Notes under the pieces: model-generated
Database searches by the model: none
Seen by the model: the letters and a program-made list of their open reading frames with translations, nothing else
What the model was told of the DNA's origin: nothing
Made by a program: the position numbers and the translations under genes
Shown here: positions 58,351 through 64,000 of the stretch, piece by piece
Position numbering within the stretch: the first letter of the stretch is position 1
Layout of the letters: each line of letters starts with the position of its first letter
Assembly: GCF_040436315.1 (NCBI RefSeq)
Contig: NZ_AP031572.1
Location: 3,100,001-3,164,000, forward strand
Source: Synechocystis sp. LKSZ1
GTDB lineage: Bacteria > Cyanobacteriota > Cyanobacteriia > Cyanobacteriales > Microcystaceae
Reading direction: 5' to 3'
DNA length: 64,000 nt

Positions 58351-58488
58351 CTTACCACAGACATTGGGTTTTGGAAAAAAAATTTCGTTAAAAATTGTCA
58401 AGGGGAGGAAACTAGCTTAAGATTGAACGAATATAAAGCTAATGTTACGGCTCACCCTAAATTTAGGCATTAAACTAGGAGGACACTT

Positions 58489-59568
58489 ATGGCGCTCGTA
58501 CCTATGCGGCTGTTGTTAGACCACGCAGCCGAACATGATTATGGTATTCCTGCATTTAACGTCAACAACATGGAGCAGATCCTTTCGATCATGCAAGCTG
58601 CCCATGAAACCGACAGTCCCGTTATTTTGCAAGCTTCCCGTGGGGCCCGTAGCTACGCTGGAGAAAACTTTCTGCGTCACCTGATCGTGGCGGCTGTAGA
58701 AACCTATCCCCATCTCCCCATTGCTATGCACCAAGACCACGGCAATAGCCCCGCCACTTGCTACTCGGCTATTCGCAATGGCTTTACCAGTGTGATGATG
58801 GATGGTTCCCTGGAAGCCGATGCGAAAACCCCGGCTAGTTTTGAATACAACGTCAGCGTTACTGCCGAAGTCGTGAAAGTCGCCCATGCCGTTGGGGCCA
58901 GCGTTGAAGGAGAACTGGGTTGTTTAGGTTCCCTCGAAACGGGCCAAGGCGAAGCCGAAGATGGTCACGGTTTTGAAGGCAAACTAGACCATTCTCAACT
59001 GCTCACCGACCCCGATGAAGCCGTCGAGTTCGTAGAAAAAACCCAAGTTGATGCCCTCGCCGTTGCCATTGGTACCAGCCACGGAGCCTATAAATTTACC
59101 CGCAAGCCCACCGGTGAAATCCTGGCCATCAGCCGCATTGAAGAAATCCACAAGCGCCTGCCCAATACCCACCTGGTAATGCACGGTTCTTCCTCCGTTC
59201 CCCAGGAATGGATTGACATGATTAACCAATACGGTGGCTCTATTCCCGAGACCTACGGTGTGCCCGTGGAAGAAATCCAAAAAGGCATCAAGAGTGGTGT
59301 CCGCAAGGTGAACATCGACACCGACAACCGCTTGGCCATTACCGCCGCTTTCCGGGAAGCCGCGGCCAAAGACCCCTCCAACTTTGACCCCCGCCACTTC
59401 CTCAAGCCTTCTATCAAGTACATGAAGCAGATTTGTGCGGAACGTTACCAACAGTTCTGGACTGCCGGTAATGCCAGCAAAATCAAGCAAATGACCCTCG
59501 ATGAGTACGCGGCCAAGTATGCCAAAGGAGAACTGGCCGTCACCTCCAAAAAAGCGGTAGGCGTCTAG
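58489..59568 (+). CDS. fbaA: Class II fructose-bisphosphate aldolase
   Basis: 359 residues. The zinc and catalytic motifs are in [58 protein letters not shown] and [10 protein letters not shown]. In cyanobacteria this enzyme (cbbA) serves the Calvin cycle and gluconeogenesis and also the sedoheptulose bisphosphate reaction. The ribosome site AGGAGG sits eight bases before the ATG, and codons are biased towards C-ending ones, as in highly expressed genes. An intrinsic terminator follows. Confidence 0.98.
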   Translation: MALVPMRLLLDHAAEHDYGIPAFNVNNMEQILSIMQAAHETDSPVILQASRGARSYAGENFLRHLIVAAVETYPHLPIAMHQDHGNSPATCYSAIRNGFTSVMMDGSLEADAKTPASFEYNVSVTAEVVKVAHAVGASVEGELGCLGSLETGQGEAEDGHGFEGKLDHSQLLTDPDEAVEFVEKTQVDALAVAIGTSHGAYKFTRKPTGEILAISRIEEIHKRLPNTHLVMHGSSSVPQEWIDMINQYGGSIPETYGVPVEEIQKGIKSGVRKVNIDTDNRLAITAAFREAAAKDPSNFDPRHFLKPSIKYMKQICAERYQQFWTAGNASKIKQMTLDEYAAKYAKGELAVTSKKAVGV

Positions 59569-59616
59569 ATCAATCCTGAATTTTCCCTAGATTGATCCTT
59601 CTTCCTTGAGTTTTGG

Positions 59617-59644
59617 CCCCCATGATTACCATGGGGGATTTTTA
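59617..59644 (+). terminator. Rho-independent terminator of the aldolase gene
   Basis: A perfect 8-bp stem CCCCCATG/CATGGGGG with a 5-base loop ATTAC is followed by ATTTTTA. It lies 48 bp past the aldolase stop and about 100 bp before mfd, so it should isolate the two. Confidence 0.85.
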
Positions 59645-59743
59645 TGGCCCTAGGGTAAAACCGCCAGACCAAAGGGTCAGGAACCGGGCCTGGACTCCAT
59701 CGGGAGAGTAAGATCGAACAATGCCCCTTTTATCTCCTTGGCT

Positions 59744-62700
59744 ATGACCCTTTCTTCCGTGCTACGTCACCTAGAAAAATTGCCCCTAGCGGTGGAATTG
59801 CGCCAAAAATTACAAAAACAGCGCTCCCTCAAGCTGAGTGGCATTGCACGTCTACCCAAAGGGTTGGTGGCGTCAAGTCTGGCCCAATCCCTCCAACATC
59901 ATCTCTTAGTCGTTACAGCGACCCTGGAAGAAGCCGGGCGTTGGGCCGCTCAATTGGAACTAATGGGCTGGCGAACGGTTCATTTTTATCCCACCTCCGA
60001 GGCTTCAGTCTATGAAAGTTGGGATGCGGAACTAGAGATGACCTGGGGCCAAATGCAAGTCTTGATGGCCCTGCAACAACCGAGAGAAGGCAAGGCTATT
60101 GTTACTACGGAAAAGGCCCTCCAACGACTTCTCCCCCCTGCCGATTGCTTTCACCGGGCCTGCCTAAATCTGAGTAAGGGCCTGAGCCTCGATAGCAAAA
60201 TTCTCGATTTAACCCTGGCCCAATTGGGGTATGAACGAGTAGCGGCGACGGAAACTGAGGGCCAATGGAGTCGTCGGGGGGATATTGTGGATGTGTTTCC
60301 CGTAGCGGCAGAATTACCCGTCCGGTTGGAATGGTTTGGTGATGAACTGGAACGGTTGCGGGAATTTGATCCAGCCAGTCAACAATCCCTAGACTCGGTC
60401 GAACAGTTGACCTTAACTCCCCGTGCTTTCGAAGTCCTGATTGAACAGCAGTTACGAACTCAGGGCCTTGAGCTTGAACCTTACTTTAACGAAGATGACT
60501 GGGGCCAGTGGCAGACAGGCCAACGTCCTGAGGGACTCCTACGGTTACTCGGCTTGGCTTTTGAGCAACCCGCTTCCCTGTTGGATTATCTCCCCCCTCA
60601 AACCCTGGTGGCCTTTGATGAACCCGAACAATGCCAGGGCCATGCGGACCGCCGTTGGGACTACGCCGAACAGGATTGGCAGGCCCTGCAACAGCCCTCC
60701 TTACCGCCCCTACACCAACGGTTTGAAGAGAGGGTACAGCAGGTGCAGGCTAACTTCCTGAGCTTAGAACTCAGGGAACTCCACGACAGCAGTGAATCCG
60801 ATAGCCTTGACCTCTCCAGCCGTCCTCTGCCAACCACGCCCCATCAATTTGCCAAATTAGCGGAAATTTTGCGGGGTAAACGGGAAATTTATACCGGCAT
60901 TAGTCTTGACCGCTACGCCACTTGGCTGGTGTCGGCCCAGCCCTCCCGCACCGTTTCTCTCCTCCAGGAGCATGATTGTCCGGCCCAATTTATTCCCAAC
61001 CCCAAGGATTACCCGGCCATTGAAAAATTTCAGATCCAGAAAACTGCCGTGGCCCTCAAATACGCTGGCATTGCGGAGCTAGAAGGCTTCATTCTGCCCA
61101 CCTTCCGCATTGTGGTGGTGACGGATCGAGAACTCTTTGGCCAGCACGCATTAGCCACCCCAGAATACGTCCGCAAGCGTCGTCGGGCCGCCTCCAAACA
61201 AGTCGATATCCACAAGCTTTCCCCTGGGGACTACGTCGTCCACAAAAGTCATGGCATCGGCAAGTTTATGAAGCTAGAGGCCCTGGCTACGCGGGAATAT
61301 CTGGTGATTCAATACGCCGACGGCCTGCTGCGCGTCCCCGCCGATAGTTTTGATAGTTTGTCCCGTTACCGCCACACCGACCGGACACCGCCGCAACTCC
61401 ACAAACTGGGCAGTAAAACCTGGGAGGCCACCAAGGCCAAAGTCCGCAAGGCCATTAAAAAATTGGCTGTTGATCTGCTCAATCTCTACGCCAAGCGGGC
61501 TAAACAGAAGGGCTTTATGTTCCCCCCGGATACCCCTTGGCAACTGGAACTGGAGGACTCCTTTCCCTACCAAGCCACCCCTGACCAACTCAAGGCCGTC
61601 CAGGATGTCAAGCGAGACCTCGAAAGTGAGCGCCCAATGGATCGTCTGGTCTGTGGGGATGTGGGCTTCGGTAAAACTGAAGTGGCTGTCCGGGCCATTT
61701 TTAAGGCTGTCACCAGTGGTCATAAGCAAGTGGCCCTCCTGGCCCCGACCACCGTCCTCACCCAGCAACATTACCACACCCTCAAGGAACGTTTTGCTCC
61801 TTATCCTATCACCGTGGGCCTGCTGAATCGTTTCCGTACCCTGTCCGAGAAAAAAGAGATCCTAGAGCGCCTGGCTTCGGGGGAACTAGATATTGTGGTG
61901 GGAACCCAGCAAATTTTGGGTAAATCCGTCAAATTTAAAGACCTGGGACTATTGGTAATTGATGAAGAACAACGCTTTGGGGTCAACCAAAAGGAAAAGA
62001 TCAAAAGCTTGAAAACGGAAGTGGATGTCCTGACCCTAACGGCGACTCCTATCCCCCGCACCCTCTACATGTCCCTGTCCGGCATCCGAGAAATGAGCCT
62101 AATCACCACGCCGCCCCCCTCCCGTCGCCCCATTCAAACCCACGTTTCTCCCTACAATCCTGAGGTGGTTCGTACTGCGATTCGTAATGAGTTAGACCGG
62201 GGGGGCCAGGTTTTTTACGTAGTGCCGCGGATTGAAGGCATTGAGGAACTGGCGGGCCAACTCCAGCAGATGATTCCCGATGCTCGCCTAGCCATTGGCC
62301 ACGGCCAAATGGAGGAATCGGAACTGGAAAGCACTATGCTGGCCTTTAATAACGGCGAGGCCGATATTTTAATTTGCACCACGATTATTGAAGCGGGACT
62401 GGATATTCCTCGGGTCAACACCATCATTGTGGAAGATGCCCAAAAATTTGGTCTGGCCCAGCTTTACCAACTGCGGGGCCGGGTGGGCCGCTCCGGCATT
62501 CAGGCCCATGCCTGGTTACTCTACCCCAACAAACGAGATTTGACAGAAACGGCCCGGCAACGGTTACGGGCCCTGCAGGAGTTTAGCCAACTGGGTTCGG
62601 GCTATCAGTTGGCCACGCGGGATATGGAAATCCGGGGCGTAGGGTCTCTGCTGGGGGCCGAACAATCGGGGCAAATGGAGGCCATTGGCTTTGAGTTGTA

Positions 62701-63223
62701 TATGGACATGCTCCAGGAAGCCATCCGCGAAATCCAGGGCCAAGAAATTCCCAAGGTGGAAGATGCCCAAATTGATCTGCAAATTACGGCCTTTATTCCC
62801 AGTGACTACATGCCCGACCTGGAGCAGAAAATGGCGGCCTATCGTCGCATTACTGCCGTGGAGTCAGCCCAGGCCCTGGTCAAGATTGCCTTAGAATGGG
62901 CCGACCGCTATGGCCCTCTGCCCAACCCCGTGGAACAACTCTTTCGGGTGGTGGAATTAAAACACCTGGCCAAATCCCTGGGCTTTTCACGAATTAAACT
63001 CGAAGGCCATCAAAACATTGTTCTCGAAACCCCCATGGAAGAGCCGGCCTGGAAACTCCTGTCAGAGAACTTGCCCCAACATTTGCGGACTCGCTTTGTC
63101 TATAGCCCCAAAAAGGTGATTGTGCGGGGTCTGGGGGTCATGAAACCGGCCCAGCAGTTAGAAAACCTCGTGGATTGGTTCAAAAAAATGAAGGGTGCGT
63201 TACCCGAAGCCCAGGATGGCTAA
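59744..63223 (+). CDS. mfd: Transcription-repair coupling factor Mfd
   Basis: 1160 codons including the stop, from the ATG at 59744; a TTG two codons earlier is the only extension. N-terminal UvrB-like region, the RNA polymerase-interacting domain ([20 protein letters not shown] near residue 490), the helicase motor with [15 protein letters not shown] near 638 and [12 protein letters not shown], then LRGRVGRSG and the C-terminal TRCF domain. Mfd removes RNA polymerase stalled at lesions and recruits UvrA. Domain order and length are complete. Confidence 0.97.
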   Translation: MTLSSVLRHLEKLPLAVELRQKLQKQRSLKLSGIARLPKGLVASSLAQSLQHHLLVVTATLEEAGRWAAQLELMGWRTVHFYPTSEASVYESWDAELEMTWGQMQVLMALQQPREGKAIVTTEKALQRLLPPADCFHRACLNLSKGLSLDSKILDLTLAQLGYERVAATETEGQWSRRGDIVDVFPVAAELPVRLEWFGDELERLREFDPASQQSLDSVEQLTLTPRAFEVLIEQQLRTQGLELEPYFNEDDWGQWQTGQRPEGLLRLLGLAFEQPASLLDYLPPQTLVAFDEPEQCQGHADRRWDYAEQDWQALQQPSLPPLHQRFEERVQQVQANFLSLELRELHDSSESDSLDLSSRPLPTTPHQFAKLAEILRGKREIYTGISLDRYATWLVSAQPSRTVSLLQEHDCPAQFIPNPKDYPAIEKFQIQKTAVALKYAGIAELEGFILPTFRIVVVTDRELFGQHALATPEYVRKRRRAASKQVDIHKLSPGDYVVHKSHGIGKFMKLEALATREYLVIQYADGLLRVPADSFDSLSRYRHTDRTPPQLHKLGSKTWEATKAKVRKAIKKLAVDLLNLYAKRAKQKGFMFPPDTPWQLELEDSFPYQATPDQLKAVQDVKRDLESERPMDRLVCGDVGFGKTEVAVRAIFKAVTSGHKQVALLAPTTVLTQQHYHTLKERFAPYPITVGLLNRFRTLSEKKEILERLASGELDIVVGTQQILGKSVKFKDLGLLVIDEEQRFGVNQKEKIKSLKTEVDVLTLTATPIPRTLYMSLSGIREMSLITTPPPSRRPIQTHVSPYNPEVVRTAIRNELDRGGQVFYVVPRIEGIEELAGQLQQMIPDARLAIGHGQMEESELESTMLAFNNGEADILICTTIIEAGLDIPRVNTIIVEDAQKFGLAQLYQLRGRVGRSGIQAHAWLLYPNKRDLTETARQRLRALQEFSQLGSGYQLATRDMEIRGVGSLLGAEQSGQMEAIGFELYMDMLQEAIREIQGQEIPKVEDAQIDLQITAFIPSDYMPDLEQKMAAYRRITAVESAQALVKIALEWADRYGPLPNPVEQLFRVVELKHLAKSLGFSRIKLEGHQNIVLETPMEEPAWKLLSENLPQHLRTRFVYSPKKVIVRGLGVMKPAQQLENLVDWFKKMKGALPEAQDG

Positions 63224-63279
63224 TATCCCATCTCCGAAACCTGACTACACAACTGACCCCACCTAGGCATTTGGGTGCG

Positions 63280-63921
63280 TTATTCCTGTTTTCCCATTAA
63301 CTCTGGTCGTCGTCCGGGCGCGTTTTCAATGGCCGCCAGGGCCGCTCGGGAGCCAGCTAAAATATCCCGTTCCTCACCGCCTAGATAAAGTCGGCCAAAG
63401 CTACCAATAGAACTCACCTGCAAAATATTAATCAGGGCCGCTTTTTCTGCTTCGTTGGCCGCAAGGGAAGCGTAGGCTGCTGGCTGAACTTCCAGCACAA
63501 ATAAAGTTTGACCCGCCAACAGCATTTGGCCGCGTCGGTTGCGATTGATCAATTGGGCCTGGTAGGCATCAATGTTGCGAATGATCTGACTCGATACCAC
63601 CTGGGGTTTGAGACAATCATGGGGCCTGGCCCCGAGGTATTGCAAAATGGCCTGGCCAGCGGCCCGCACTTCCCCCTGGTTACTGGAGTGAATTTCCAAC
63701 AATCCGTACAAACGCTCAACGAATAGAACCCCCGGCCGAACAACCGCTGACTTGAGGGCAATATCCGTAATGCGATTAATCTCGATCCCCGGCGACACCT
63801 CCACCCAGAGGGAGCAGTCCCCCGGTAGGGGCAAAAAACCCACCGCCACTGTGCCAATATAGGCGGCATGTTGAGGTTGTAGGCTATCGAGATAAACGTA
63901 ACTCCGCAGTTCTAAACCCAT
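63280..63921 (-). CDS. ccmP: Carboxysome shell protein CcmP (tandem BMC domain)
   Basis: 213 residues, the length of known CcmP. Two BMC-like halves, with [20 protein letters not shown] at the start, [19 protein letters not shown] in the centre and [20 protein letters not shown] in the second half. CcmP forms trimers stacked face to face, with a large gated pore thought to pass metabolites such as 3PGA or RuBP through the beta-carboxysome shell. It is unlinked to the ccmKLMN genes. A partial gene ends 12 bp upstream on the same strand. Confidence 0.93.
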   Translation of the reverse strand: MGLELRSYVYLDSLQPQHAAYIGTVAVGFLPLPGDCSLWVEVSPGIEINRITDIALKSAVVRPGVLFVERLYGLLEIHSSNQGEVRAAGQAILQYLGARPHDCLKPQVVSSQIIRNIDAYQAQLINRNRRGQMLLAGQTLFVLEVQPAAYASLAANEAEKAALINILQVSSIGSFGRLYLGGEERDILAGSRAALAAIENAPGRRPELMGKQE

Positions 63922-63933
63922 GGGGATTGATTT

Positions 63934-64000
63934 CTAGGCATCGGGGGGATTCACCGGAAAGAAAAATTCAACCCCTTGGTCGATGAGGGCCTGGTTATTG
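63934..64000 (-). CDS. C-terminal fragment of an unidentified protein upstream of ccmP
   Basis: The frame enters from the right window edge and ends at a TAG, giving about 21 residues that end QGVEFFFPVNPPDA. The spacing of 12 bp to ccmP suggests cotranscription. It cannot be identified from this fragment. Confidence 0.45.
   Translation of the reverse strand, partial: NNQALIDQGVEFFFPVNPPDA

Noticed and set aside
58984-59490. 168-residue minus-strand ORF inside the aldolase gene
   Set aside because: Antisense shadow produced by the strong codon bias of a highly expressed gene.

Overview
The window is chromosomal DNA of a cyanobacterium, close to half G+C by eye. The placement rests on psbB (CP47), a Psb28-family assembly factor, a PAM68-like photosystem II factor, a plastid-lipid-associated (fibrillin) protein, the system II cytochrome c protein CcsA and the carboxysome shell protein CcmP. 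CcmP and a plant-type gene set point to a beta-cyanobacterium. I noticed no abundant HIP1 octamers (GCGATCGC). The tetramer GGCC is instead strikingly frequent: 17 copies in positions 10081-10680.

Layout. Positions 1-9.1 kb hold an acyl-ACP synthetase, a YlqD-like protein, a three-domain c-di-GMP enzyme, mscL, an AI-2E-family permease, an AT-rich orphan Dam-type methylase, ygfZ and a fibrillin. Positions 9.1-20.1 kb are a long minus-strand run of housekeeping genes: a DUF389 protein, rnz, a DAHP synthase, PAM68, rpsO, an MMADHC-like gene next to a MITE-like element, hisH, hemA, an aldo/keto reductase and glyS. Positions 20.2-23.6 kb are a sulfur-handling cluster: TauE/SafE exporter, rhodanese, DUF3122 protein and ETHE1-like persulfide dioxygenase. 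A HicB/HicA-type pair sits inside it, and the hicA frame carries an early stop codon. Positions 23.7-25.6 kb hold a compositionally foreign gene joining a glycine-rich membrane-like segment, WD40 repeats and a C-terminal J domain.

Positions 25.7-34 kb carry gcvP, ahcY, a dedA/EgtB-like/amidase run and then psbB facing a psb28-family gene. Positions 36-49.5 kb hold proA, priA, a possible decayed ADP-ribosylglycohydrolase, a PgpH-type c-di-AMP phosphodiesterase, UDP-glucuronate decarboxylase, a transglutaminase-like membrane protein that lacks the usual catalytic Cys and His, a solute-binding protein, an ABC-2 permease and a lipoate ligase/octanoyltransferase. Positions 49.5-64 kb carry an acidic HTH protein, carA, ccsA, a DUF2232 protein, a CRP-like regulator with a cAMP-type pocket, a second AI-2E permease, a chain of overlapping small genes, a BrkB-type membrane protein, class II aldolase, mfd and ccmP.

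Most of the window is ordinary core genome. The parts most worth following are the sulfur cluster with its promoter palindrome and interrupted HicA, the WD40-J protein, the 30-codon ORF joined by ATGA overlaps on both sides, the catalytically altered transglutaminase, the structured 302-bp gap after carA, and the GGCC excess with its local depletion over two genes. No rRNA, tRNA, CRISPR array, complete insertion sequence or prophage was recognised.
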